Shown in pieces: positions 34,995 to 43,364 of a DNA stretch of 64,000 bases. The stretch is taken from NCBI RefSeq assembly GCF_024584515.1, contig NZ_CP102173.1, positions 372,001 to 436,000 on the forward strand. The letters run 5' to 3'. This DNA comes from Aeromicrobium wangtongii. GTDB lineage: Bacteria > Actinomycetota > Actinomycetes > Propionibacteriales > Nocardioidaceae. The position numbers and the translations under genes were made by a program. The notes beneath the pieces were generated by a model. The model was not told the DNA's origin. It saw only the letters and a list, made by a program, of their open reading frames with translations, and made no database searches. How positions within the stretch are numbered: the stretch's first letter is position 1; each line of letters begins with the position of its first letter.

Positions 34995-35698
34995 TGCTGG
35001 GACGAGGGGACCCGCGGCCAGCAGTCGGTGTGGATCGTGGGGTCAAAGCTCGTGCCGGCGGCGACCGTCCGGCGCTCGCGGGCCATGATGCCCGTGGTCA
35101 GGCAGTAGATCGCCAGGCTGTACAGGGCCATGATCGCCAGCCCGGTCCACGTGGCGTCCGCGTCGATGCGTCCCGCCTCGCCCAGGGCGATGATGCCGTC
35201 CGACACCAGGAACAGCGCTCCGCCGATGCCGGCCAGCCGGTCGGTCGACCACGACACGGCTGCGGTGCCGACCAGCAACGCGGCGTACACCGGGATCGGC
35301 GCCTTGAGGCCCGGCTCCAGGCCGCCCCAGCACCAGGCGACGAGCGCGATCGCGGCCACGACGTACCCGATCAGGGGCAGCGGGTTCGCACGCAGGCGGT
35401 CGAGCGCCCCGCGCTGGACGAACAGTGTGATGAAGCTGATGTGGGCGATGGCGAAGGCCGCCATGCCGAGGATGAACATGCCCTCGATCTCGAGGAACAG
35501 GTCGCCCAGGAAGCAGAAGGCCAGCGCCACCACCAGCAGGCGCGGCCCGCGCTGCTGGACCACCCACGCGGCGAGCAGCGGTGCCAGCAGGCACTTGGTG
35601 ATGCTTGCCCAGGGGGCGAGGTCGGCGCCGTTGAGGACCAGGTGCACGACGGCGGCCGTCCCGAATGCGATGAGCCAGATGCTGCGCGGGGCGGTCAT
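34991..35698 (-). CDS. YhhN/TMEM86 (lysoplasmalogenase-like) membrane protein
   Basis: 235 residues with about eight membrane helices. It has the YhhN acidic motifs FLGDLFLEIEG and LFLVSDGIIALGE, whose Asp/Glu residues are proposed catalytic in TMEM86 lysoplasmalogenases that cleave the vinyl-ether bond of lysoplasmalogens. The ATG at 35698 starts just before the first helix; a GTG nine bases upstream is an alternative. First gene of a lipid-related operon, divergent from the ArsR gene with a 59-base intergenic region. Confidence 0.85.
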   Translation of the reverse strand: MTAPRSIWLIAFGTAAVVHLVLNGADLAPWASITKCLLAPLLAAWVVQQRGPRLLVVALAFCFLGDLFLEIEGMFILGMAAFAIAHISFITLFVQRGALDRLRANPLPLIGYVVAAIALVAWCWGGLEPGLKAPIPVYAALLVGTAAVSWSTDRLAGIGGALFLVSDGIIALGEAGRIDADATWTGLAIMALYSLAIYCLTTGIMARERRTVAAGTSFDPTIHTDCWPRVPSSQQ

Positions 35699-35721
35699 GG
35701 ACGCCACCGTATCGGCAACTG

Positions 35722-35771
35722 TTGACAGGCGGACAGCACCGACGAATACTTAAGTACATGGTTAAGTATTC
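35722..35771 (+). promoter_or_regulatory. Leaderless promoter and palindromic ArsR operator over the start codon
   Basis: TTGACA (35722-35727) and AATACT (35745-35750) are 17 bp apart, placing the transcription start at or next to the ATG at 35758, so the transcript should be leaderless. A perfect inverted repeat, GAATACTTAA (35744-35753) and TTAAGTATTC (35762-35771), overlaps the -10 box and the first five codons. This is a typical site for autorepression by the encoded ArsR protein. Confidence 0.75.
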
Positions 35772-36096
35772 GGAGCCTCTCGACACGATGTTCCGTGCAC
35801 TCGCCGACAGCACCCGCCGCGCCATGGTCGAGCACCTGGTGCGCGGGCCCGCCTCGGTGAGCGAGCTGGCCCAGCCGTTCGACATGTCGATGCCCGCCGT
35901 CGTCCAGCACCTCACGGTGCTCGAGGACGCCGGGATCGTCACGTCGCACAAGACCGGCCGGGTCCGCACCGTCCAGCTCGCACCCGATGCCCTCGTGGCC
36001 GCGGGGGAGTGGATCGGCCGACAGCGGCTGCCGGCAGAGCGCCGGCTCGACCGGCTGGGAGAGCTCCTGGCCGCAGACGACACCGAGGAGAACTGA
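35758..36096 (+). CDS. ArsR-family winged-helix repressor
   Basis: 112 residues with an HTH_ArsR winged helix: RALADSTRRAMVEHLV, then SVSELAQPFDMSMPAVVQHLTVLEDAGIV as recognition region and wing. No metal-binding CxC is present, so it belongs to the non-metal group that usually regulates a downstream SRPBCC/AHSA1 gene. That gene follows one base after the stop. The ATG at 35758 is chosen because a promoter and palindrome place the transcription start there; a longer frame from 35722 would overlap the promoter. Confidence 0.9.
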   Translation: MVKYSEPLDTMFRALADSTRRAMVEHLVRGPASVSELAQPFDMSMPAVVQHLTVLEDAGIVTSHKTGRVRTVQLAPDALVAAGEWIGRQRLPAERRLDRLGELLAADDTEEN

Positions 36097-36097
36097 C

Positions 36098-36574
36098 ATG
36101 ACCAGCACACGTACACAGACCCACGCGACCTTCGTCGTGGAGCGCGACTACGCGGCTCCGCTCGAGCGGGTGTGGGCGGCCTTCGCCGATGCCGACGTCA
36201 AGCGGCAGTGGTTCGGCGGACCGGAGTTCACCGATGTGGAGTTCTCGGAGGACTTCCGCGTGGGCGGCACCGCGATCGACAACGGGACGATCGGCGGGCA
36301 CCGCAGCGAGTTCCGGGCCAGCTACACCGACATCGTCGAGCACGAGCGCATCGTCTACACCTACGACATGTGGGCCGACGGCGTCCATGCCTCGACGTCG
36401 ATCAGCACGATCGTCCTGGAGCCGACGGACACCGGCACGCACCTGACGATCACCGAGCAGGGGGTGTACCTGGACGGGGTGCACGGTCCGGGGGCGGAGG
36501 CGGCAGCCGGCCGCGAGCAGGGAACCAGCGACCTGCTCGACAAGATCGCCCCTCTGGTGGAGGCCGCCGGCTAG
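36098..36574 (+). CDS. SRPBCC/AHSA1-domain protein paired with ArsR
   Basis: 158 residues of the START/Bet v1-like AHSA1 group: FVVERDYAAPLERVWAAFAD, WFGGPEFTDVEFSEDFRVGG, TYDMWADG. It forms a hydrophobic ligand cavity and the ligand is unknown. It starts one base after the ArsR stop, a very common operon in actinobacteria. Its stop overlaps the convergent GGDEF gene by four bases. Confidence 0.88.
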   Translation: MTSTRTQTHATFVVERDYAAPLERVWAAFADADVKRQWFGGPEFTDVEFSEDFRVGGTAIDNGTIGGHRSEFRASYTDIVEHERIVYTYDMWADGVHASTSISTIVLEPTDTGTHLTITEQGVYLDGVHGPGAEAAAGREQGTSDLLDKIAPLVEAAG

Positions 36575-37509
36575 GCTCGGCGGACCAACTTGGTCCGGTA
36601 CATCGCGGCATCGGCGTGGCCGAACGCCTCGGCGACGCCGACATCGCCGGCACTCGCCGCGGCGTGCCCCGACGAGGCCCGGATGCCCTGAGCGGTCAGG
36701 GCGTCGACGAAGCGCGCGAAGTGCGCGTCCAGGTCAGCGAGCGGCACGTTGTTGGACAGGATCGCGAACTCGTCGCCGCCGTAGCGGGCCACCCGGTCGT
36801 CGCTGCTCGCGGTCGCGTCCAGCGTCGCGGCGGCACGGCGCAGCAGCTCGTCGCCGGCGGTGTGCCCCTGGGTGTCGTTGACGGTCTTGAGGCCGTCCAG
36901 GTCGATGACCGCGACGGCCACCGGGTCGCCGTACGCCGTGACCCTCTCCTGGGCGTCCTGGACCAGGAGGTCCCAGCCGCGGCGGTTGACCAGGCCCGTG
37001 AGGCCGTCTGTCTGGGCCAGTGCCTCGGCCAGCTCAGCGGCACGGCGCTCGCGGTCGGCGATCCGCGACATGTGCAGCTGGGAGGACAACAGGTCGCCCA
37101 TCAGCTCGACGAGCTCGGCGTCGAGGTCATCGCTGCGGTGCAGCGGCTCGGTGCCGACGCCGCACAGGGTGCCGAACGTGTGGCCCTCGTCGTCCAGGAT
37201 CGGGGTGCCGGCGTAGGCCCGGATGACGCTCGCCTCCGGGTGGTCGGAGTAGTCCGGATCGGCCAGCGCATCAGGGACGACGCGTGCGGCGCCCTTGGAC
37301 ATCCGGATGCAGAACGTGTCGTCCCACGGCACGCGTCGTCCGACGTGGAGCATGCCCTCGTCGTGCACGTGCAGATGGACCTGCTCGCCGCCGGCGACCC
37401 GCGAGACCGACCAGTCGGTCAGTGGCGTGTGGCCGTTCAGGTAGTCCACGATGCGCTGCGCGGCGGCGCTGAACAGGTCCGCGCCGTTCAGGGCGGTGGG
37501 AGTGGTCAC
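36571..37509 (-). CDS. GAF-GGDEF diguanylate cyclase
   Basis: 312 residues. The N-terminal ~150 are a GAF-like sensor (WDDTFCIRMSKG, GTPILDDEGHTFGTLCGVG). A short coiled coil leads to a GGDEF domain with an intact RYGGDEFAIL active site. No RxxD inhibitory site precedes it, so product feedback may be weak. It should make cyclic-di-GMP from GTP in the cytoplasm in response to an unknown GAF ligand. The GTG at 37509 was chosen because the in-frame sequence further upstream is the neighbouring VOC gene in another frame. Confidence 0.88.
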   Translation of the reverse strand: MTTPTALNGADLFSAAAQRIVDYLNGHTPLTDWSVSRVAGGEQVHLHVHDEGMLHVGRRVPWDDTFCIRMSKGAARVVPDALADPDYSDHPEASVIRAYAGTPILDDEGHTFGTLCGVGTEPLHRSDDLDAELVELMGDLLSSQLHMSRIADRERRAAELAEALAQTDGLTGLVNRRGWDLLVQDAQERVTAYGDPVAVAVIDLDGLKTVNDTQGHTAGDELLRRAAATLDATASSDDRVARYGGDEFAILSNNVPLADLDAHFARFVDALTAQGIRASSGHAAASAGDVGVAEAFGHADAAMYRTKLVRRA

Positions 37510-37561
37510 GGCCCCATTGTGCCGGTCGGGCGACCGGCCCGTGGCGGCTGTGGCGAACCCC

Positions 37562-37939
37562 TCAGGTGACCAGGCAGAACGGGTGCCCGGCCGGGTCGGC
37601 GAACACCTGCCACACCCCGTCGTCCTCCGACTCGTCGATGACCTCGGACAGCTGGCGGGCGCCCAGCTCGAGCACCCGTGCCCGTGCGGTCTCCAGGTCG
37701 TCGACCTCGAGGTCGAGATGGCTCTGCTGCTCCCCGCTGGTGCCGGGCCACGCCGGGGGTTCGTAGCCGGGGGACACCTGGAAGGCCATGCGTGGACCGC
37801 CGGGTGAGGGCTCCAGATCCCACCAGTCGTCATCGCGGTTGACGATCGGCCGGTCCAGCACCGCCGACCAGAACTGCGCGAGCGGCTCGGGCGCGCTGCA
37901 CTCCAGGACGATCGTGCGGATGCTCGCGACGGCCGTCAT
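37562..37939 (-). CDS. VOC-family (glyoxalase/dioxygenase-like) protein
   Basis: 125 residues with the paired beta-alpha-beta-beta-beta modules of VOC proteins: TIVLECSAPEPLAQFWSAVL at the start, HLDLEVDDLETARARVLELG, and the closing FADPAGHPFCLV. Metal-ligand His and Glu positions are only partly recognisable, so the catalytic role is uncertain. Its ATG overlaps the stop of a 39-residue ORF (ATGA). Confidence 0.82.
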   Translation of the reverse strand: MTAVASIRTIVLECSAPEPLAQFWSAVLDRPIVNRDDDWWDLEPSPGGPRMAFQVSPGYEPPAWPGTSGEQQSHLDLEVDDLETARARVLELGARQLSEVIDESEDDGVWQVFADPAGHPFCLVT

Positions 37940-38055
37940 GACGGTTCCTCGTCGATCCCGTCGGCATCGGGGTTGGTGGCGCTCGGCTCAACGGGCTCCG
38001 GCTGGCCGTCGTTCTCGACGGGGGCGGACAGGGGCTCTGCAGGCTTCTCGGTCAT
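37936..38055 (-). CDS. Small acidic Pro-rich hypothetical protein (39 aa)
   Basis: A 39-residue frame, rich in Pro, Glu and Asp, that overlaps the following VOC gene by four bases. That overlap is the main evidence it is translated. No fold or family is recognised and it is probably disordered. A compositionally similar ORF is divergent from it at 38141-38266. Confidence 0.45.
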   Translation of the reverse strand: MTEKPAEPLSAPVENDGQPEPVEPSATNPDADGIDEEPS

Positions 38056-38140
38056 GGCCGGCCCGTACCCATCGGCTCGGTCGGCATGCATCGGCCGGTT
38101 GCGGGTACGGAGGCGATGACATCGACCGCAGGGAGACCAG

Positions 38141-38266
38141 ATGACCGACCAGCCCGACCCGAAGCCCACCGCGACGCCCCGACCGGGCAATCCGGCCAGT
38201 GCGCCCACCGACCCCGACTCCGAGGGCAATCAGGTCACGCCGCCCAATCCCGCAGAGGCGCCCTGA
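38141..38266 (+). CDS. Small Pro/Thr-rich hypothetical protein (41 aa)
   Basis: A 41-residue frame with a GGGAGA sequence before its ATG. It is rich in Pro, Thr, Asp and Asn and probably disordered. It faces away from the similar ORF at 37936-38055. An 8-bp inverted repeat with GGGTAC in each arm (38063-38070 and 38103-38110) lies between the two starts. Function unknown. Confidence 0.4.
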   Translation: MTDQPDPKPTATPRPGNPASAPTDPDSEGNQVTPPNPAEAP

Positions 38267-38273
38267 CAGACGC

Positions 38274-39686
38274 TCAGCTGCAGAGGGTGTCGGTCGCCTT
38301 GCGGGTCGTGGCCTTGACCGGCTTGGGCTTGACCGGGTCCGTGCCGGCCTCGATCCGGTCCGAGCCGAGGATCAGCCAGACGCCGGTGATCGGCTGCTCG
38401 ACGATCTGCGCCTCGAAGCCGAAGTCCGCATTGAGGGTCTCGGCGGTCTTGCGGGCCTCGGGCGTCCCGTCCACGAAGATGCGGGTCGCCGTCGCCGGCT
38501 TCTGCGCCGTGGCGACGCCGGTCACCGTGTAGCCCAGGCCCACCATCGAGGTCTGGGCCGAGGTGCCCAGGCCGGAGGTCTGCGCTGCGTTGAGCACCCT
38601 GACCGGCGTCGAGCGGGGATTGGCCGGCGGGGTCCCGCCGGAGTCGCCCGCGCCCTTGTCCGGGGTGTTCTCGCCCTCGACCGGCATCTCCCGATCGGCC
38701 TTGATCGCCTTGAAGATGACGTCCGCGTCGTCGGTCTTCACGACCCGGTTGGGGTCGGAGGGTGCGGCCCCGTTGGGCATCGACACGAAGGTGATGCCCG
38801 AGTCGGGGACGGCGCGGGCGCGCTTGGCCAGACCGGTCAGCTCGGGGATCGAGGAGATGCCCTCGTCGACCGTGATCGACTTGGTCAGGGCGTTGACGAA
38901 CTTGAACAGCCGATCCGGCCGGGTCAGGACGCTGGTGCTGCGGGCCTGGCTGATGATCGAGGACATCACGACCTGCTGGTGGCCGAGGCGGCCGATGTCG
39001 CTGCCGTCGCCGACGGCGTGCCGGGTGCGCGCGAGCGCCAAGGCGTCCTTGCCCTTGATCTTCTGCTTGCCGGCCGGGAGGTCGAGCTTCGCGAGCGGGT
39101 CGACCAGCGGCTCGTCGAGGCAGACGTTGACCCCGCCGAGTGCGTTGACCATCGACGCGAAGCCCTCGAAGTCGAGCTGGACGAAGTGGTCGATGTGCAC
39201 GTCCGAGAGCGTCTCGACGGCACGGACCGAGCACGCAGGCCCGCCGTCCAGCGCGGAGTTGATCATGACGTTCGCACCACCGGCGAAGGAACCGCTGCCG
39301 GTGTCCTTGCAGGCCGGCAGCTCCAGGATCGTGTCGCGGGGGATCTGCACCGCGTCGATCCTGGTGTTGCCCTTGGAGAAGTGCACCAGCATCAAGGCGT
39401 CGCTGCGCTGGGTGCCGGTCCCCTTGCCGTACTCCTTGGTCTTGAGGTCGCGCGAGTCCGATCCGATGAACAGGATGTTCAGCGCGCCCTTGGGTGTGTC
39501 GTCCTTCACGACCGAGCTGCCGAGCTCAGCGGTGTCGATGTTTCCCTGCAGCCTCCAGATGGCGGTGGCTGCTCCGACACCCAGCACGAGCACGAAGATG
39601 CCGGCGCCGAGCAGCACGCGCCGGACGATCTTGCGACGGCGCGAGGGCTCAGCCCTGCGCTTCGGCGCGACGTGGGGGGTCGTCAC
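38274..39686 (-). CDS. LytR-CpsA-Psr (LCP) cell-wall ligase with LytR_C domain
   Basis: 470 residues. A basic cytoplasmic N-terminus and one membrane anchor (residues ~24-45) precede an extracytoplasmic LCP domain: LFIGSDSRD, RSDALMLVHFS, IPRDTILELP, FEGFASMVNALGGVNV, ALALARTRHA. Catalytic Arg and Asp residues are present. The last ~90 residues are a LytR_C domain (VRVLNAAQTSGLG). LCP proteins move undecaprenyl-linked glycopolymers onto peptidoglycan, so this may attach the polymer made at 5-14 kb. The GTG at 39686 has AGGAGA upstream. Confidence 0.93.
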   Translation of the reverse strand: MTTPHVAPKRRAEPSRRRKIVRRVLLGAGIFVLVLGVGAATAIWRLQGNIDTAELGSSVVKDDTPKGALNILFIGSDSRDLKTKEYGKGTGTQRSDALMLVHFSKGNTRIDAVQIPRDTILELPACKDTGSGSFAGGANVMINSALDGGPACSVRAVETLSDVHIDHFVQLDFEGFASMVNALGGVNVCLDEPLVDPLAKLDLPAGKQKIKGKDALALARTRHAVGDGSDIGRLGHQQVVMSSIISQARSTSVLTRPDRLFKFVNALTKSITVDEGISSIPELTGLAKRARAVPDSGITFVSMPNGAAPSDPNRVVKTDDADVIFKAIKADREMPVEGENTPDKGAGDSGGTPPANPRSTPVRVLNAAQTSGLGTSAQTSMVGLGYTVTGVATAQKPATATRIFVDGTPEARKTAETLNADFGFEAQIVEQPITGVWLILGSDRIEAGTDPVKPKPVKATTRKATDTLCS

Positions 39687-39774
39687 TCATGTCTCCTGTG
39701 CTCGGCAGAACTCCCAGAATACGAGGCTGACCTAAAACCCGGACGCGAACGGGGGGTGATGTGTCGCGCAGGCA

Positions 39775-40008
39775 TCAGTCCAGGACGAGCTCGAAGTCCG
39801 CCCGCGCGCTGATCGCGCGGGCGTAGCCGGCGATGTCGTCCGCGCTCGGCTGCGCCTGCAGATGGGCGAATGCACGCTCGATCTCCGGCACGATGACGTC
39901 CGGGTCGAACCCTGAGAAGTTCTGCCGAAGCGCCTGGTCGGCGGCCTCGATCTCCTGACGTACGGCGGGGTCGGGCGTGCCGGACCGTGAGCTGACCTCG
40001 ATGAGCAT
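39775..40008 (-). CDS. Small helical hypothetical protein (77 aa)
   Basis: 77 residues, predicted three helices (VRQEIEAADQALRQNF, VIVPEIERAFAHLQAQ, DIAGYARAISARADFEL). It looks like a small helical-bundle or dimerisation protein seen in actinobacteria. No catalytic motif. It lies between the LCP gene and the sigma factor on the same strand, 63 bases after the sigma-factor stop, and could be co-transcribed with the sigma gene. Confidence 0.6.
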   Translation of the reverse strand: MLIEVSSRSGTPDPAVRQEIEAADQALRQNFSGFDPDVIVPEIERAFAHLQAQPSADDIAGYARAISARADFELVLD

Positions 40009-40071
40009 GCTGTGACGATAGGGCTCGCAGAGGACGGGCGCACGCGGACGTCCGGGCCCGGCGCGTGCCGG

Positions 40072-40827
40072 CTACGCCGCGTCGACGAGGGCGCGTTCGC
40101 GCAGCGCGTCGATGATGCGCCCGAGCGACCGGGACACCTGCTTCTGGGTCGAGTGCACCCTCTCCGCGATCTCGCGCTGGCTGAGCTCCTCGACGAACCG
40201 CAGCCGAAGGAGCTCCATCTCGTTCTCCTGCAGCTCGGTGCAGACCGAGGACAACAGGGAACGCGCCTCGGCGGCCTCGTACGGATCGTTCGAGTCCGCG
40301 AGCTGTTCGGCCAGGACCGGGCCACCCTCCTCGATGGGACGGTCCAGCGACAGGGAGCGGAAGCCACCGCGGGCGACCAGCACCTCGGTCACCAGGCAGG
40401 CATCGATGCCGAGGCTCTGCGCGACCATGCCGATGCGCGTCTGCTGGGGGAGATCCTCCCCGAGGTCGTGCATCGCGTCCAGGACCCGCGACTGCAGGTC
40501 CTGCACCTGCCGCGGCGGGCGGATGCACCAGGCGTGATCGCGGAAGTACTTCTTGATCTCGCCGAGCACCGTGGCCGTGACGTAGCCGCGCAGGCTGCCG
40601 GCCGTGGGGTCGAAGCGGCGCAGGGCCTTGACCAAGGCCAGATCCGCGACCTGTTCCAGGTCCTCAAGATCGACACCCCGAAGGCGGTACCGGCGCGCCA
40701 AGGAGTGGCTCACTGGCCGGTAGGCGGTGACGATCTCGGTCTCGAGCCGAGCACGCTCGGACGGTGGCGCGCCCTGGCAGGCGGCCAGGAGGCTCAGGAT
40801 CGGTTCGTCGTCAGGAAACGGGGACAT
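40072..40827 (-). CDS. Stress-type RNA polymerase sigma factor (SigB/SigF/SigG family)
   Basis: 251 residues with regions 2, 3 and 4: DLEDLEQVADLALVKALRRFDP and GEIKKYFRDHAWCIRPPRQVQDL (region 2.1-2.4), then a C-terminal region 4 with LRLRFVEELSQREIAERVHSTQKQVSRSLGRI. Region 1.1 is absent. The arginine-rich RPPRQVQ is characteristic of the SigB/SigF branch, which recognises GTTT-N15-17-GGGTA promoters. Matching promoter-like sites precede several genes in the next 8 kb. No anti-sigma factor gene is adjacent. Confidence 0.9.
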   Translation of the reverse strand: MSPFPDDEPILSLLAACQGAPPSERARLETEIVTAYRPVSHSLARRYRLRGVDLEDLEQVADLALVKALRRFDPTAGSLRGYVTATVLGEIKKYFRDHAWCIRPPRQVQDLQSRVLDAMHDLGEDLPQQTRIGMVAQSLGIDACLVTEVLVARGGFRSLSLDRPIEEGGPVLAEQLADSNDPYEAAEARSLLSSVCTELQENEMELLRLRFVEELSQREIAERVHSTQKQVSRSLGRIIDALRERALVDAA

Positions 40828-40957
40828 GAGAGCACCTCGGGGACGGCTGGCACGTTTCCCGGCTGCTCTTTAACCAGTGGTGTTGCAAGTGCCCCGCGAG
40901 TGCCGGTTCCAAACACGCCGCCTCGGCGGCGGCGTGGTCGATGGGGTGCGGCGAGCG

Positions 40958-40983
40958 GTCTGGCATCCCGAGGAGCCGGGTAA
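40958..40983 (+). promoter_or_regulatory. SigB/SigF-type promoter of Mn-catalase
   Basis: GTCT (40958-40961) and GGGTAA (40978-40983) are separated by 16 bp, close to the GTTT-N15-17-GGGTA consensus. They lie 52 bases before the catalase ATG and next to the gene for a sigma factor of that class. Confidence 0.55.
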
Positions 40984-41035
40984 CGGCACCGGCAAGCGGT
41001 CGCCCGGCCGTCCCCGAATCGCAGGAGGAAATTGT

Positions 41036-41899
41036 ATGTTCACGCATCAAAAAGCTCCCCAGTTCGCCGCACGTCCGGAGGGCCCCGACCCGGCGTTCGC
41101 GCGCAAGTTCCAGGAGGTCCTGGGCGGCAAGTGGGGCGAGATGACCGTTGCGATGCAGTACCTGTACCAGGGCTGGAACGCGCGGCTGCCCGGCAAGTAC
41201 AAGGACATGCTGATGGCGATCGGCACCGAGGAGCTGAGCCACGTCGAGATGATCGTGACGGCGATCGACCAGCTGCTCGACAAGGCGCCCCCGATGTCCG
41301 CCGACGACACCACGGGCTCGACGCAGGCCGCCGAGTTCGGTGCCGCGAACCCGCAGCACACGATCGTCAACGGCGGCGGTGCCTACCCGCACGACAGCAA
41401 CGGCATCCCCTGGTCGGGCGCGTACGTCACCGCCAGCGGCAACCTGATGGCCGACTTCCACCTGAACGTCACGGCCGAGATGCAGGGCCGGCTGCAGGTC
41501 GCCCGCCTGTTCCACATGACCGACGACCCGGGCATGAAGGACCTCATCCGGTTCCTCACGACGCGTGACCACATGCACCAGATGCAGTGGCTGTCGGCGA
41601 TCGAGGAGCTCAAGGCCGATGGGCTCGACGGGCTCCCGACCCCCGAGGCGTTCCCGCTGGAGGAGGAGTTCGACGAGTTCTCCCGCGTGTTCATCCAGGC
41701 CTCCGACGGTGAGGCCGCCACCGAGGGGCGCTGGGCCAGTGGGCCGGCTCCCGACGGCCGTGGCGACTTCCAGAGCGCGCTGATCCAGGCGCACGGTGAG
41801 CACACGGACCTGGCTCCGGGCGATCCTCGCCTGTACGGCACGAACCCGCTCATGGAGACCAAGGGCCTGATCGACAAGGCGAAGGACGCCCTCAAATGA
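41036..41899 (+). CDS. Manganese (non-haem) catalase
   Basis: 287 residues. A four-helix ferritin-like bundle carries Mn ligands in EEVLGG/EMTVAMQYL, GTEELSHVEMI and, in the second half, NVTAEMQGRL and RDHMHQMQW. The C-terminal ~60 residues wrap the subunit as in other Mn-catalases. It degrades hydrogen peroxide in the cytoplasm. GGAGGAAA precedes the ATG. A 64-residue membrane protein overlaps its stop. Confidence 0.93.
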   Translation: MFTHQKAPQFAARPEGPDPAFARKFQEVLGGKWGEMTVAMQYLYQGWNARLPGKYKDMLMAIGTEELSHVEMIVTAIDQLLDKAPPMSADDTTGSTQAAEFGAANPQHTIVNGGGAYPHDSNGIPWSGAYVTASGNLMADFHLNVTAEMQGRLQVARLFHMTDDPGMKDLIRFLTTRDHMHQMQWLSAIEELKADGLDGLPTPEAFPLEEEFDEFSRVFIQASDGEAATEGRWASGPAPDGRGDFQSALIQAHGEHTDLAPGDPRLYGTNPLMETKGLIDKAKDALK

Positions 41900-42090
41900 T
41901 CACCGTCGGCGACGGATTCTTCAGCGTCCTGGTCACCACGATGTTCGTGACCCTGCTGATGATCGCCGGCGGGATCGGCGTCGCCCTCGGGGTCACGCTC
42001 GCCGCATGCGGCATCTACCGCGCGCGCTGCTCACCGCTTCGCCTGCCGCGCGTCGACCGAGGCCACCTGCGAGACACCGTGCACGGCTGA
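41896..42090 (+). CDS. Small single-pass membrane protein coupled to Mn-catalase
   Basis: 64 residues. One hydrophobic helix (VTTMFVTLLMIAGGIGVALG) is followed by a basic tail. The ATG overlaps the catalase stop by four bases, so it is translationally coupled. No family recognised. Confidence 0.6.
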   Translation: MITVGDGFFSVLVTTMFVTLLMIAGGIGVALGVTLAACGIYRARCSPLRLPRVDRGHLRDTVHG

Positions 42091-42141
42091 TGCCCGCAGG
42101 CACACACACGCCCCATCACGTCAACCAACCATGGAGGAAAG

Positions 42142-42960
42142 ATGAGCACACCCACATATGGAGAGAACGATCCGCTCAGCACGCCCCACGTCGACCCGCT
42201 CGACACCCCGACGCCGATCGGTGACGGACTGATCGGCGAGGCAGGAATGGGGGAGCCCTCGTCCGCCGGCACGCCCCCCGCCACCGCCTCGTCCGGGACG
42301 TCCTCGAGCGGGCAGGACTCCTCCGGCGGAGGCGTCGACGCCGCCAAGGAGAAGGCCTCGGACGCGCTGGGAAGCGCAACCGAGCACGGCTCCGACGTCG
42401 TCGACACGGCCAAGGACGAGGCCGTGAAGGTCGCGACCGAGGCCAAGGAGAAGGCCACCGACCTGCTGGCCGACCTGCGCTCACAGGTCGAGGAGCAGTC
42501 CAAGACCCAGCTGAAGGGCCTGTCCGCCAAGCTCGGCGAGCTGGCCGACGAGATCCAGAGCATGGTGTCCTCGGCCGAGCAGAACGGCACCGTCAAGGAC
42601 GTCGCCCAGCAGCTCGCCGACAAGACCCATCAGCTCAGCTCGCACCTCGAGGGCCGTCAGCCGGCGGACCTGCTGGAGGACCTGCGGGGATTCGCCCGTC
42701 GTCGTCCGGGAACCTTCCTGGCCGGAGCAGGGATCGCCGGTGTGCTCGCGGGTCGTCTGACCCGTGGCGCGAAGGCGGCGCCGGACACGACGTCGAGCTC
42801 TGACTCGAGCTCCGGCTCGAGCACGGGAACAGGCGGGTCGAGCCCGCTGGCGTCGACCGGGACCGTGAGCGATCCGCCGACGTTCGACGTCTCGCCGACG
42901 CCGGTCGGCACCCCGGGCGAGGACGTCCCGCTCGGGCAGAACACCGGAGGCCGGCAGTGA
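42142..42960 (+). CDS. LEA-like, low-complexity protein with one membrane segment
   Basis: 272 residues. A disordered Ser/Thr/Pro/Gly-rich N-terminus (~70) leads into an amphipathic helical region of Ala/Lys/Glu repeats (AKEKASDALGSATEHGSDVV, AKEKATDLLADL), as in LEA or stress-associated proteins. One hydrophobic segment follows (GTFLAGAGIAGVLAG, ~190-205), and then a Ser/Gly-rich tail. Probably membrane-tethered and protective. GTG of the next gene overlaps its stop. Together with the next two genes it forms the common actinobacterial holin-superfamily/DUF3618 envelope cluster. Confidence 0.72.
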   Translation: MSTPTYGENDPLSTPHVDPLDTPTPIGDGLIGEAGMGEPSSAGTPPATASSGTSSSGQDSSGGGVDAAKEKASDALGSATEHGSDVVDTAKDEAVKVATEAKEKATDLLADLRSQVEEQSKTQLKGLSAKLGELADEIQSMVSSAEQNGTVKDVAQQLADKTHQLSSHLEGRQPADLLEDLRGFARRRPGTFLAGAGIAGVLAGRLTRGAKAAPDTTSSSDSSSGSSTGTGGSSPLASTGTVSDPPTFDVSPTPVGTPGEDVPLGQNTGGRQ

Positions 42961-43364
42961 CCGAGCAGCCGTCGACCGCAGCCCCTCAGGACGGCCGGTC
43001 GATCGGCGACATCGTCGGAGACATCGCTACCGATCTGAGCGCGATGGTGCGCTCCGAGCTGGAGCTCGCCAAGACCGAGGCCAAGGCCGAGGTCACCAAG
43101 GCCGGCAAGGGCGCGGGGATGCTGGGCGGAGCGGCCCTCGCCGGCTACTTCGCCCTGCTGTTCCTCTCACTGTTCGTCATGTACCTGCTCGGCGAGGCCA
43201 TGGATCTGCAGTGGGCCGCACTGATCGTGTTCGCCGTGTGGCTCATCGCGGCGGCCGTGCTCGCCGTGCTCGGCCGCAACCGGCTCAAGACCGTGGACCC
43301 CGCACTCGACAGAACGCAAGAATCCCTCAAGGAGGATGTCCGATGGGCAAAGAACCAGAAGTGA
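42957..43364 (+). CDS. Phage holin superfamily III-like membrane protein (DUF1469 type)
   Basis: 135 residues. An amphipathic N-terminal helix (LSAMVRSELELAKTEAKAEV) is followed by two hydrophobic helices (LAGYFALLFLSLFVMYLL; ALIVFAVWLIAAAVLAVL) and a charged tail. This is the Phage_holin_3_6/YqjE-like pattern of chromosomal stress-associated envelope proteins. No phage genes surround it, so it is not evidence of a prophage. Confidence 0.82.
   Translation: MTEQPSTAAPQDGRSIGDIVGDIATDLSAMVRSELELAKTEAKAEVTKAGKGAGMLGGAALAGYFALLFLSLFVMYLLGEAMDLQWAALIVFAVWLIAAAVLAVLGRNRLKTVDPALDRTQESLKEDVRWAKNQK

Noticed and set aside
42957..43364. Holin-superfamily protein as evidence of a prophage
   Set aside because: The surrounding genes are stress/envelope genes, with no capsid, tail, lysin or integrase genes; chromosomal holin-like proteins of this type are common in actinobacteria.
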